A DNA stretch of 22,121 nucleotides from Lachnospiraceae bacterium (GTDB lineage: Bacteria; Bacillota_A; Clostridia; Lachnospirales; Lachnospiraceae). Made by a program: the position numbers and the translations under genes. Every line of letters begins with the position of its first letter. Within the stretch, counting starts at the first letter, position 1. Of the stretch, positions 6,709-14,488 are shown piece by piece. The DNA lies in NCBI GenBank assembly GCA_024699595.1, contig JAILPG010000108.1, positions 1 through 22,121 on the forward strand. Reading direction: 5' to 3'. Below the pieces are notes generated by a model. The model saw only the letters and a list, made by a program, of their open reading frames with translations, was not told where the DNA came from and did not search any database.

Positions 6709-7740
6709 ATGAATATTGTCAGTCTGGGAACTACAGGAATAAAGGTTAAACAGAATCAGTTCGGTGCGCTTCCGATCCAGCGCGATGATATGGAAACGGC
6801 CATTAAGATATTACAAAGAGCCTATGAAGGCGGTATGACTTATTTTGATACTGCAAGGGCTTATACCGACAGCGAGGAAAAGATCGGAAAGGCTCTGTGT
6901 GAGGCGGGTCTGAGGGATAAGATCTATATTGCCACCAAGACCCAGGCAAAGACTCCTGATGATCTGAAGCGTGATCTTGATACATCCTTACAGATGCTTC
7001 AGACGGATTACATCGACGTATACCAGCTGCATATGGCAGACCGCTGCTACAAAGAAGGGGACGGTACGGGAATGTACGAATGCCTCCTCGATGTAAAGAG
7101 ACAGGGGGTGATACGTCATATCGGTATCACCGCCCATAAGCTTCATGTTGCGATGGAGATAGCAGAGAGCGGACTGTATGAGACTCTCCAGTTCCCGTTT
7201 TCATATTTAAGCTCCGACAAGGAGATCGCCCTCGTGGAAAAATGCAGGGCAAACAATGTGGGCTTTGTAGCAATGAAGGGACTTGCGGGAGGCCTGATAA
7301 CCCGCGCAGAGGCTGCAATGGCGTTTATGACACAGCATGACAATGTACTGCCGATCTGGGGCATTCAGCATATGGATGAGCTTGAGGAGTGGCTGTCCTT
7401 CATGGATGAAACACCAGTATTTGACGGTGAATTAAGAGAATATATAGAAAAGGAAAAAAATGAGCTGTCCGGAGATTTCTGCAGAGGCTGCGGATACTGC
7501 CTGCCCTGCCCGATGGGTATAAAGATCAACAACTGTGCAAGGACCTCACTCATGTTAAGACGTGCTCCTTCAAAGTACTGGCTGTCTGAAGAGTGGCAGG
7601 CTGAAATGAAAAAGATCGAAACCTGCATAGGCTGTAACCAGTGCTCAGGCAGATGTCCGTATGAGTTAGATACGCCCAGACTCCTTAAGGAAAACTACGA
7701 GGATTACCAGAAGATACTTGAAGGTACAGTGACAATATAA
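6709..7740 (+). CDS. Aldo/keto reductase with C-terminal iron-sulfur domain
   Basis: Encodes 343 residues. The N-terminal TIM barrel shows the family tetrad Asp47 and Tyr52 (FDTARAYTDSE), Lys77 (TKT) and His108 (QLH). After about residue 250 comes a ferredoxin-like part with C258-x2-C-x2-C-x2-C267P and C306-x2-C-x2-C-x3-C316P, enough for two clusters, the first with an unusual last spacing. This fused form is common in anaerobic Clostridia; it is soluble and presumably moves electrons between NAD(P)H, a carbonyl compound and ferredoxin, but the substrate is not known. An AAGGAGG ribosome site precedes ATG 6709. It ends 10 bases before a convergent acetyltransferase gene with no clear terminator between them. 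Confidence 0.92.
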   Translation: MNIVSLGTTGIKVKQNQFGALPIQRDDMETAIKILQRAYEGGMTYFDTARAYTDSEEKIGKALCEAGLRDKIYIATKTQAKTPDDLKRDLDTSLQMLQTDYIDVYQLHMADRCYKEGDGTGMYECLLDVKRQGVIRHIGITAHKLHVAMEIAESGLYETLQFPFSYLSSDKEIALVEKCRANNVGFVAMKGLAGGLITRAEAAMAFMTQHDNVLPIWGIQHMDELEEWLSFMDETPVFDGELREYIEKEKNELSGDFCRGCGYCLPCPMGIKINNCARTSLMLRRAPSKYWLSEEWQAEMKKIETCIGCNQCSGRCPYELDTPRLLKENYEDYQKILEGTVTI

Positions 7741-7750
7741 AATAAAGAAG

Positions 7751-8275
7751 TTAAAGATATTTTTCCAGACATACGAGCTTTACACCCGGGATCCCGTTAA
7801 AAACGCAGTCTACGATGTCGACTTCTTCGTATCCCAGATGGGCATACATATTTCTTGCTCTTGAATTGATCTTATTCGTATCCATTCTGAGCTCGCGACA
7901 ACCTTCTTTTGCGGCGTATTCCTCGTAATATGCCACAAATGCTTTGCCGTATCCCCTGGCTTTCTGTAAGGGATCCACGATGAGCGTGTGAAGGACCATG
8001 ATGTCTTCATCCGCTGCCTCATGTTTCCAGCGGGCATTGCTGTACTCGGGAACCTGGATCCGGTTGATGATGGCTGTTGCAACGATCGATCCCTCATCCT
8101 CCATAACGAACAGATCATCCCGGCTTAGTGAGGCTTCGGCAGTCTTTCTTGTGGGATATACGCCTCGTACCCATCCTATTGTTGCTCTTCCCGATTCTTC
8201 CTCGGAAAGGATCCGGTCATATATTCCTTCTATCGCGTCGATATCAGTTTCTGCTGCTTTTCGTATTATCATCAT
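7751..8275 (-). CDS. GNAT-family N-acetyltransferase
   Basis: Encodes 174 residues with the GNAT fold: N-terminal IRKAAETDIDAIEGIYDRI, central beta strand IMVLHTLIVDP, and acetyl-CoA pyrophosphate loop QKARGYGKAF, then a C-terminal NKINSRARNMYAHLGYEEV segment. It transfers an acetyl group from acetyl-CoA to an amine; the acceptor is unknown. Two ATGs are adjacent (8275 and 8272); GAGG is 4 bases from the first and 7 from the second, so 8272 is equally possible. It lies 44 bases downstream of the YczE-type gene on the same strand and may be co-transcribed with it. Confidence 0.88.
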   Translation of the reverse strand: MMIIRKAAETDIDAIEGIYDRILSEEESGRATIGWVRGVYPTRKTAEASLSRDDLFVMEDEGSIVATAIINRIQVPEYSNARWKHEAADEDIMVLHTLIVDPLQKARGYGKAFVAYYEEYAAKEGCRELRMDTNKINSRARNMYAHLGYEEVDIVDCVFNGIPGVKLVCLEKYL

Positions 8276-8319
8276 TGATCCTCAGTTAAATAATATTTGT
8301 TTGCTCTGTTAGGAAAATC

Positions 8320-8967
8320 TTACTCTTTCAACGCTCTTGAGATCTCTATGACATCCCGGTGTTTAAGGTCTCTGGGCTCAAAATGCATAAGAGAGTATAC
8401 AATATGCATTACGGCGCCTGCACCGAAGGTGCTTATGACAGTACCGGGTCCCACGGGACCTCCGAGGAGCCAGCCTATCAACAGAACAGCTGCCCAGAGG
8501 ATCACCTCGACCATGCCTATGGGGATCTTTTTCATCCTCTTTCCGAGACCGACCAAAAGAGCATCTCTCGGACCGCAGCACTGCTCGCTCTTCATATAGA
8601 CAGCCATGCCGAGAGCCATGAACACAAACCCGGCAAGCATTATTGCGATCCCTGCCCACAGGCTTTTATTAAGCGGCAGCGGATTAAGGCTGTTGAACAT
8701 TTGGACAAAGTTGCCTGTAAGCAGTGCATCTATGATGGTGCCGTAACCGATCTTTTCATGCAGTAACAGATCGATCCCGAGAACGGTAAGTGCGATCAGG
8801 GTCATGGAAAGACCGTAATTAAGCGGGGTATGATATGAGAGCCCCATTCCGAGACAATCCCATGGAGCAAGTCCTATGTTTGCAAATATGGTAAGGTGCA
8901 CGCCGAACGAAAATATCAACAGACCGGCTACAATCCTAAGCCATCCGAGCAGGATATCTTTTTTCAT
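8320..8967 (-). CDS. YczE/YitT-type integral membrane protein
   Basis: Encodes 215 residues with about five hydrophobic segments. The signature is LLIFSFGVHLTIFANIGLAPWDCLGMGLS near the N-terminus, repeated in weaker form later (MALGMAVYMKSEQCCGPRDALLVGLGKR), the internal repeat typical of the YczE/YyaS family. It is a plasma-membrane protein, and the family function is not established although some members sit beside transport or biosynthesis genes. GAGG precedes the ATG by 8 bases. It is divergent from the 9142 acetyltransferase gene and probably the first gene of a two-gene unit with the 8275 acetyltransferase. Confidence 0.85.
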   Translation of the reverse strand: MKKDILLGWLRIVAGLLIFSFGVHLTIFANIGLAPWDCLGMGLSYHTPLNYGLSMTLIALTVLGIDLLLHEKIGYGTIIDALLTGNFVQMFNSLNPLPLNKSLWAGIAIMLAGFVFMALGMAVYMKSEQCCGPRDALLVGLGKRMKKIPIGMVEVILWAAVLLIGWLLGGPVGPGTVISTFGAGAVMHIVYSLMHFEPRDLKHRDVIEISRALKE

Positions 8968-9031
8968 TTTTTTAACCTCAGTAATCGGAGTATATCACAG
9001 AAATCTGCATCAGAATAGTAAAAACGGGTTT

Positions 9032-9061
9032 TTGACCCTGTCATCTTATATATGATATGAT
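9032..9061 (+). promoter_or_regulatory. Likely promoter of the 9142 operon
   Basis: TTGACC (9032-9037), 18-base spacer, TATGAT (9056-9061). The transcript leader would begin with the palindromic repeat at 9077-9100. Confidence 0.55.
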
Positions 9062-9076
9062 TATACAAACATCTAA

Positions 9077-9100
9077 GGAAGCGCTTTGATCAGCGTTTCA
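9077..9100 (-). repeat. Palindromic short repeat, copy 1
   Basis: Left arm GGAAGCGC, loop TTTGATCA, right arm GCGTTTCA as read on the plus strand. Its reverse complement, including six flanking bases, matches copy 3 (18083) almost base for base through the TTCCTTAGAT flank. It can form a 7-bp hairpin in the leader of the 9142 gene. Confidence 0.65.
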
Positions 9101-9141
9101 CTATACGAACTGCAATTGACAGAGATATGAGGAGATGAAAA

Positions 9142-9615
9142 ATGATAAGACCGGCCAAGAAGAGAGACATACAGGACATTGACAGGCTGCTGTTTCAGGT
9201 CAACAACGTGCATGCGGATGACAGACCGGATCTGTTTAAGCGTGACTGCAAGAAATATACGGATGAGGAGCTTGAAAAGATCATAGAGGATGATAAGCGC
9301 CCCATTTTTGTGTATACCGATGAGAGAGATGAGCAGGTGCTCGGGTATGCTTTCTGCATTATCGAGGAATACGAAAATGACCATAACATGGTAGACAGAA
9401 AGACGCTCTATATAGACGATCTTTGTGTGGATGAAGAGGTCAGGGGCAGACATATCGGAAGGCTTCTTTATGAGCATGTATTAAGATATGCAAAGCATAC
9501 AGGCTGCTATAACGTAACGCTAAATGTATGGTCCTTAAATACGGACGCTATGAAATTCTATGAGGCTCTGGGTCTTAAGCCCTACAAGACAGGCATGGAA
9601 GTCATCGTAGAGTAA
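9142..9615 (+). CDS. GNAT-family N-acetyltransferase
   Basis: Encodes 157 residues with a complete GNAT fold: MIRPAKKRDIQDIDRLLFQV at the start, a conserved YIDDLCVDEEVRGRHIGRLLYEHV core that holds the acetyl-CoA-binding R/Q-x-x-G-x-G/A-like loop (VRGRHIG), and NVTLNVWSLNTDAMKFYEALGLKP at the end. The acceptor substrate is not predictable; the fold resembles the RimI-like and small-molecule acetyltransferases. A GAGGAG ribosome site sits at correct spacing before the ATG, and a promoter is seen at 9032-9061. It is followed 36 bases later by the HExxH protein gene, so the two may share a transcript. Confidence 0.88.
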   Translation: MIRPAKKRDIQDIDRLLFQVNNVHADDRPDLFKRDCKKYTDEELEKIIEDDKRPIFVYTDERDEQVLGYAFCIIEEYENDHNMVDRKTLYIDDLCVDEEVRGRHIGRLLYEHVLRYAKHTGCYNVTLNVWSLNTDAMKFYEALGLKPYKTGMEVIVE

Positions 9616-9651
9616 GTAAATACTTAAAAGACACCGTATGACAGAGGAAAA

Positions 9652-10560
9652 ATGCTCATGAATGAAGCAAACGGAAAAAGAGTGATCGAGACCCTGGCTC
9701 AGACCTATTATCAGCTCTATCTGGTACCGGGTGACGGGGCTTTGGAAAAATACCGTGATATCGTTCAGGCCGGGGATGAACCGGATGAGTGGGATCTGTC
9801 CCATTTTAAGACAAATGAAAAGGACAGCCTCACCTTTATGGATACGCCTGAGGGAAAGGTCTGCGTAGTCACTCTTTACGAGAGAGATGATTTCGTACTC
9901 TTTTTACAGATCATGGCAAACCGCTGTGCTCCCGTTAAAATACCTGATACGCAGGGCGCATCGATCCTAAGCGGAGTGATCAACTGGAGAAAGATAGAAG
10001 CACACGAGGAAGCTTTTTTACGGGAGGAAAGAGAAAAAGGAGTAAAAGATCCTGACTGGGGGACAGAGTTTAAGCGCTTTACCTCGGATAAAAAGAATTA
10101 TCTTGATGTTCTCATCGTACTCTCTGTGGGTCCCTACAGCGGGATACCGGCGAGAACTTTCGGCTTTGATGAGGATAAATGGATCACTCTTTCAAACACC
10201 ATCCGTCTGTATCATGAATGTACGCATTTTATCTGCCGAAAGAGGTATCCCGATATGATCGATGCGATATGGGATGAGCTTGTGGCGGATGCAGTCGGCA
10301 TATATGCTGCGTTTGGAAAATTTGACCCGGGCATAGAAGAAAGATTCCTTGGCATAAGAGACGGCATCTATGAAGGCGGCCGTCTGGAGAATTATCTTAA
10401 GGATGTCACGGAAGATGAGAAGAAAAAAGCGCTTGACGAGTTATCCGTAAAGATCACGGGGATATTAGAAGGTTTTGAGACCATGATCAGTGATAAACCC
10501 TCTGCAGAGCCTTTTGAGATCGTGGATCTGCTTCAGGGGAGCAAGGAAAAGTATTGGTGA
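9652..10560 (+). CDS. Putative zinc-metallopeptidase-like protein (HExxH)
   Basis: Encodes 302 residues; I do not recognise a named family. Near the middle is YHECTHF, a perfect HExxH (His188, Glu189, His192), and 17 residues after the second His is WDELVADAVG (Glu209 to Asp213), the position and form of a third zinc ligand in gluzincin-type peptidases such as M48. No signal peptide or membrane segment is present, so it should be cytoplasmic. The first 140 residues contain no known motif. ATG 9652 has GAGG 4 bases upstream; ATG 9658 (spacing 10) is equally good. The stop overlaps the start of the next gene, an O-antigen-ligase-like membrane protein, which implies coupled translation. Peptidase activity is inference from the motif. 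Confidence 0.75.
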   Translation: MLMNEANGKRVIETLAQTYYQLYLVPGDGALEKYRDIVQAGDEPDEWDLSHFKTNEKDSLTFMDTPEGKVCVVTLYERDDFVLFLQIMANRCAPVKIPDTQGASILSGVINWRKIEAHEEAFLREEREKGVKDPDWGTEFKRFTSDKKNYLDVLIVLSVGPYSGIPARTFGFDEDKWITLSNTIRLYHECTHFICRKRYPDMIDAIWDELVADAVGIYAAFGKFDPGIEERFLGIRDGIYEGGRLENYLKDVTEDEKKKALDELSVKITGILEGFETMISDKPSAEPFEIVDLLQGSKEKYW

Positions 10561-12233
10561 AGGACAGAGAGCTTACTTTAAAAGACAAAGATGGTATTCC
10601 GGTTAACACTGCCGCAAAAAAAGGGGAAAAGGTCTTTAAGGACATCCTCTCTGTTTTGTCTGTCATTTACTGTGTGATCATCTTTGCCGGACTGCCCCTT
10701 TTATACCACAACGGGTATTATGATATCGGGGAATTTAAGTACAGTTTTTTCTTTTATGCAACTGTTTCATATATTTGTATCTCTGTTTTCATCCTGATCC
10801 TGTTTCTGCTTGCAAAGGTGTTCTTTTTCGGGTTCGATCCGCTCTCCGTCATAGGTATTATCAAATCCGTTACCGTTACAGACAGGATAGCGGTAACCTA
10901 TCTGTTTATCTGTATCATTTCCTTTATCCTGTGCAGATACAATACCTGGGCATTTTTCGGGGAAAACGTCACCAATCCGCCTCTTAAGGGATATTACGGA
11001 TGGCATATGGGCCTTATAAGCCAGTGCCTGTTTGTGATCATCTATTTTCTGGTATCCAGGACGCTTAAGGGAAACTTCAGGAAAATCCTGCTTTTTTCAC
11101 TGCTTGCGGGATCTCTTGCAGTATTTATACTTGGTGTTTTCCACAGGTTTTTGGTGGATCCGCTCGGTCTGTACAAAGGGATAGATCCGGCATATCGCAT
11201 ATATTTTCTGTCAACCCTCGGGCAGGCAACCTGGTTCTCAAGCTTTCTCTGCACGGTCATGCCTGTTGCGATGGCACTATTCATATTTGATACAAGAAAC
11301 CGCTACAGGATAGCTTATGCGGTATATATAAGCATTGCATCGATGGCTCTTGTGACACAGAATTCGGACAGCGCCTTTATTGCTCTTTTCGTGGTGCTTG
11401 CAACACTTCTTATGTTCTCCCTTGATGCAAACAATCACCTTATCATGTACCTGCAGCTTGTGGTGCTCATTCTCTTATCTTTCAGGTTTATAGGTATTTT
11501 ACAGCTTATATTTAAGAGCTCCGCCGTTAAGCTCGGAAATATGCCCGTTTTCTTTTCTCAGAGCGTGTTCATGCTGTTATTTACGCTCCTTGTGATCGCC
11601 CTGTATTTAGGCATAAGCTATTATTTATCGGAGCACGATCTGCATATAAGCAGGCATCCATCCATAAGGTATGTGGTTATCCTGCTTATCTTAATACCGG
11701 TTGCGATCTGCTTAATGATCGTGATCCTTGCAACCGGCGGTTACATTAATGCGCCGGGCGGTATTTTTTCCGAAGAATATGTGGTGCTTAATGACCACTG
11801 GGGAAACGGCAGGGGCTTTACCTGGAGGATCACGATAGAGATGTTTCGGGATTTCTCGCTGCAGGAAAAGCTCTTTGGCATCGGACCGGACTGTTATGCC
11901 GATTATGCCTACGAATACAGATATGCGCTCATTAAGGAAAAATGGGGCACCGAGGTACTGGCAAATGCACACAACGAATGGCTCAATTCCATCTTTACCA
12001 CCGGTATTGCAGGTTTTGTCTCATACATCGGCATATTCATAAGCTCAGCAGTCTGCTTTATAAAGAAAAGAAAAGCGAATATCCTCTGCATCGGCATCAC
12101 TGCATCGATATTTGCATACATTTCACACAACAGTTTCTGTTACCAGCAGGTGTTATGCACTCCTATGCTGTTTGTGCTTACTGCTTTTTCCTATGCGGTC
12201 ATTTTCGACTCGGAAAAAAAGACCGATAATTGA
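10557..12233 (+). CDS. O-antigen ligase/polymerase-like membrane protein
   Basis: Encodes 558 residues, with a charged N-terminus then about 12 hydrophobic helices. Near the C-terminus is a large extracellular loop with NGRGFTWRITIEMFRDFS, LFGIGPDCYADYAYEY and LANAHNEWLNSIFTTG (His472); this is the pattern of the Wzy_C/O-antigen ligase superfamily, whose loop Arg and His residues act on lipid-linked glycans. In a Gram-positive cell such a protein would polymerise or attach surface polysaccharide. The GTG at 10557 overlaps the upstream TGA as GTGA, with AAGGA 9 bases before it; a TTG at 10554 is less likely. No glycosyltransferase genes lie next to it, which is unusual. The glycan is unknown. 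Confidence 0.8.
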   Translation: MKDRELTLKDKDGIPVNTAAKKGEKVFKDILSVLSVIYCVIIFAGLPLLYHNGYYDIGEFKYSFFFYATVSYICISVFILILFLLAKVFFFGFDPLSVIGIIKSVTVTDRIAVTYLFICIISFILCRYNTWAFFGENVTNPPLKGYYGWHMGLISQCLFVIIYFLVSRTLKGNFRKILLFSLLAGSLAVFILGVFHRFLVDPLGLYKGIDPAYRIYFLSTLGQATWFSSFLCTVMPVAMALFIFDTRNRYRIAYAVYISIASMALVTQNSDSAFIALFVVLATLLMFSLDANNHLIMYLQLVVLILLSFRFIGILQLIFKSSAVKLGNMPVFFSQSVFMLLFTLLVIALYLGISYYLSEHDLHISRHPSIRYVVILLILIPVAICLMIVILATGGYINAPGGIFSEEYVVLNDHWGNGRGFTWRITIEMFRDFSLQEKLFGIGPDCYADYAYEYRYALIKEKWGTEVLANAHNEWLNSIFTTGIAGFVSYIGIFISSAVCFIKKRKANILCIGITASIFAYISHNSFCYQQVLCTPMLFVLTAFSYAVIFDSEKKTDN

Positions 12234-12244
12234 CAAGTTTGTCA
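12231..12244. promoter_or_regulatory. Palindrome TGACAA-GT-TTGTCA, candidate operator
   Basis: A perfect 6-bp inverted repeat with a 2-base spacer, overlapping the stop codon of the upstream gene and the possible -35 box of the isomerase promoter. Confidence 0.4.
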
Positions 12245-12265
12245 TAAAAACTATTTTCATATAAT
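12238..12265 (+). promoter_or_regulatory. Possible promoter of the isomerase-plsY operon
   Basis: Perfect TATAAT (12260-12265) with TTTGTC (12238-12243) at 16 bases. The -35 box is weak and overlaps the TGACAA/TTGTCA palindrome. Confidence 0.45.
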
Positions 12266-12270
12266 TAGTT

Positions 12271-12289
12271 TTGCGATAAAATATCGTAA
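12271..12289 (+). other. Small hairpin before the repeat pair
   Basis: TTGCGATA (12271-12278) and TATCGTAA (12282-12289) form an 8-bp stem with one G-T pair and an AAA loop. It lies in the leader of the isomerase gene; there is no T run, so it is not a terminator. Confidence 0.35.
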
Positions 12290-12316
12290 GCGAAATAAAT
12301 CCGTTCACTACAATTG
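12288..12316 (+). repeat. AGCG...CCGTTCACT repeat, copy 2
   Basis: Contains AGCGAAATAAATCCG followed by TTCACTACAATT. It aligns with the copy at 1217-1245 (two bases shorter in the A-rich part) and with the copy at 12326-12356. Confidence 0.6.
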
Positions 12317-12325
12317 AGTGTCGGG

Positions 12326-12356
12326 AGAGCGGAAAATATCCGTTCACTGAAATATT
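12326..12356 (+). repeat. AGCG...CCGTTCACT repeat, copy 3
   Basis: Contains AGCGGAAAATATCCG then TTCACTGAAAT, 10 bases after copy 2 and immediately before the ribosome site of the isomerase gene. CGGA and TCCG within it can pair. Confidence 0.6.
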
Positions 12357-12378
12357 ACCCGGAGAGGTACAGGTTATT

Positions 12379-13578
12379 ATGAAAAAAGAAAATGCAACAG
12401 AGTTAAGCAACAGCATGCAGAAAAGGGTAGACAGGCAGAAAAAGCTTGAGCAGGATAAAAGAAATAATATGATCGCAAAGATCGTTATCATAGCAGTCGG
12501 TGCCCTGATTGCAGCAGCCATCATTTTTTCCATCGGAAGGTTGATCTACAAATCCTCGAAAGCGATCACTCCGAGCAGTGATTACAGCAAAGGGCTGACC
12601 GAGACCGGATTTATCAAGGGCGTGACCGCATCTAATATCGTGGATCTTGTGGATTACAAGACTCTTGAGATATCAAAATCCGAGGTGGAATTTACGGATA
12701 AAGAGATCGATGAGGAGATAGAGTCCCAGAAGGAAGCCCACAAGGTGCTCTCCGATGATGCAGAACTTGAGGTAAAAGACGGCGACAAGGTAAACATCGA
12801 TTATGTGGGATCTATCGACGGAGAGGAATTCGAAGGCGGAAATTCAGGCGGAAACGGATCTGATCTGGAGATCGGCTCGGGTACTTTTATCGATAACTTT
12901 GAGGAGCAGCTTATAGGCTCGCATCCCGGCGATGAGCTTACCGTAAACGTTACCTTCCCCGAGGATTACCAGAATACCGACCTTGCGGGAAAGAATGCCG
13001 ATTTTGCGGTTACCGTAAACGGCGTGTATGTACTTCCCGAGTTTGATGATGATTTTGTAAAGGAATATCTTTCCGATTACGGAAGCACTGTTGAGGAATA
13101 CAGAAAGAATCTTGCTGCTGAAAGATATGAAAAGAATCTCGAATCCAAGATCGAAGAAAAGATGCTTGACGGTTCGACGGTCACCAAATATCCGAAGTCA
13201 GTCTTAAAGCATGCAAAGAGTCTTCAGAAGTATACTGACATGCAGAACTTTGAATACATTAACAAGATGTATGTTTCATATTACGGAACAGGTTACTCAA
13301 GCTTCAGCGAATATACGGGCCAGACCGATGAGGAATATGATGCAAGCCTTGACGAGCCCGTAAAGGAAAGCCTGAAGGAAAGCCTTGTATGGCAGGCTGT
13401 GCTGGAAAAAGAGGGTGAGACCATTACTGAGGATGAGGTAAGGAAGTATCTTACAGATACCACCGGAAGCGATACCTTTGATCAGAATGTCGAGACCTAC
13501 GGCAAGGAATATACAATGGCTATGATGATCCGTCCCAAGGCTATCGAGACCGTAAAGAAATACGTCAAGGTAAAATAA
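12379..13578 (+). CDS. Membrane-anchored trigger-factor-like FKBP peptidyl-prolyl isomerase
   Basis: Encodes 399 residues: a charged cytoplasmic N-terminus, a single membrane helix (about 32-55), then an extracytoplasmic part. An FKBP domain runs from about residue 130 (DGDKVNIDYVGSIDGEEFEGG, SGTFIDNFEEQLIGSHPGDELTVNVTFPEDY) to about 215, followed by a helical region like the trigger factor C-terminal chaperone arms. The N-terminal ribosome-binding domain of trigger factor is absent and replaced by the anchor. It should assist folding of secreted proteins outside the membrane, comparable in role to PrsA, though that role is inference. GGAGAGG (12361-12367) precedes the ATG. plsY follows 21 bases later, so the two form an operon. 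Confidence 0.9.
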   Translation: MKKENATELSNSMQKRVDRQKKLEQDKRNNMIAKIVIIAVGALIAAAIIFSIGRLIYKSSKAITPSSDYSKGLTETGFIKGVTASNIVDLVDYKTLEISKSEVEFTDKEIDEEIESQKEAHKVLSDDAELEVKDGDKVNIDYVGSIDGEEFEGGNSGGNGSDLEIGSGTFIDNFEEQLIGSHPGDELTVNVTFPEDYQNTDLAGKNADFAVTVNGVYVLPEFDDDFVKEYLSDYGSTVEEYRKNLAAERYEKNLESKIEEKMLDGSTVTKYPKSVLKHAKSLQKYTDMQNFEYINKMYVSYYGTGYSSFSEYTGQTDEEYDASLDEPVKESLKESLVWQAVLEKEGETITEDEVRKYLTDTTGSDTFDQNVETYGKEYTMAMMIRPKAIETVKKYVKVK

Positions 13579-13599
13579 TAAGCCCATGTGAGGTGATCC

Positions 13600-14376
13600 A
13601 TGAACAGAACGGTATTGATGATCATATTGTGTGCCCTGATGGGGTATCTGGTGGGATGTATCAATCTGTCCTATATCCTGTCAAAGATCAAGGGGTATGA
13701 CATAAGAGAGCATGGTTCCGGGAATGCGGGAGCATCCAATGTTGTGATCTTAATGGGAAAAAGGCTTGGCCTCATAGTTGCAATAGTCGATATCCTTAAG
13801 GCTTTTGCGGCTATAAAGATCGCAGGTCTTCTGTTACCGGGTAATCTCATAGCGTTTTTTGTGACGGCAGTCTGTGTTGTCCTTGGCCATATCTTTCCGT
13901 TTTATATCGGGTTTAAGGGCGGTAAGGGACTTGCGACTCTTGGAGGATCGATCCTTGCGTATGACTACAGAATGTTTTTGATAATGCTGCTCATCGTATT
14001 TGTAATGGTTATGCTCACGGACTATATATGCACTGCTCCGCTGTTTGCATCGGTAGTCTTTCCACTGTACACGGTCTACGATTCAAAGACCCTGTATCCG
14101 CTCATATTTTTGGTGGCTACGCTTGCGATCTACTACAGGCATCTTGAGAACCTAATGAGGATACGGGAGGGCAAGGAACTAAAATTCAGCTATCTGTGGA
14201 ACAGTAAGAAGGAAGCAAAAAGATTCGGCATAGACGATTACGACGGGAAGCATTATCCCTTCGGAAGAGGTCTCGGAGCAGAGGAAAAAGAAAAGCACGG
14301 ACAGGAACAGAACACAGATCAGGTAAAAGAGGCAGAGACAGACTGGCAGTCTGACCATAATGAGCAGACGGACTGA
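13600..14376 (+). CDS. plsY: Glycerol-3-phosphate acyltransferase PlsY
   Basis: Integral membrane enzyme that transfers an acyl group from acyl-phosphate to glycerol-3-phosphate, the first step of phospholipid synthesis. It has 258 residues with five or six hydrophobic helices. Family motifs are present: SGNAGASN (residues 40-47), GHIFPFYIGFKGGKGLAT (His97, Lys109) and the late RHLENLMRIREGKE. The C-terminal 35 residues or so form a charged, glutamate- and glutamine-rich tail that is longer than in typical PlsY (about 200 residues) and probably disordered. It has a GAGGTG ribosome site and lies directly downstream of the isomerase gene, which ties envelope protein folding and lipid synthesis to one transcript. 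Confidence 0.95.
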   Translation: MNRTVLMIILCALMGYLVGCINLSYILSKIKGYDIREHGSGNAGASNVVILMGKRLGLIVAIVDILKAFAAIKIAGLLLPGNLIAFFVTAVCVVLGHIFPFYIGFKGGKGLATLGGSILAYDYRMFLIMLLIVFVMVMLTDYICTAPLFASVVFPLYTVYDSKTLYPLIFLVATLAIYYRHLENLMRIREGKELKFSYLWNSKKEAKRFGIDDYDGKHYPFGRGLGAEEKEKHGQEQNTDQVKEAETDWQSDHNEQTD

Positions 14377-14384
14377 GTATATAA

Positions 14385-14425
14385 GCAGGAGATTCTTTGT
14401 AAGGATTAAAAAGGGTTTTCTCCTG
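14385..14425 (+). other. Hairpin preceding the plsY terminator
   Basis: GCAGGAGA (14385-14392) and TCTCCTGC (14418-14425) are perfectly complementary around a 25-base loop. It lies just before the terminator at 14432 and could be part of a leader structure for the downstream operon. Confidence 0.4.
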
Positions 14426-14431
14426 CGTAAG

Positions 14432-14456
14432 GGAGCTTCCGGAAAGGAAGCTCTTT
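14432..14456 (+). terminator. Terminator after plsY
   Basis: GAGCTTCC (14432-14439), GGAAA loop, GGAAGCTC (14445-14452), then TTTT. Only 42 bases separate it from the next gene and no promoter is visible there, so it may be a partial terminator or attenuator. Confidence 0.75.
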
Positions 14457-14464
14457 TACATAAG

Positions 14465-14488
14465 GGAAACGCTGGTCAAAGCGTCAGG
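14465..14488 (+). repeat. Palindromic short repeat, copy 2
   Basis: GGAAACGC, TGGTCAAA, GCGTCAGG. The left arm and loop match the family well; the right arm is degenerate after GCGT. It overlaps the approach to the ribosome site of the 14499 gene. Confidence 0.5.

Noticed and set aside
8359..8766. Open frame of 135 codons on the plus strand
   Set aside because: It is antisense to the YczE-type membrane protein, which has the family signature and a ribosome site; the plus-strand product has no recognisable feature.
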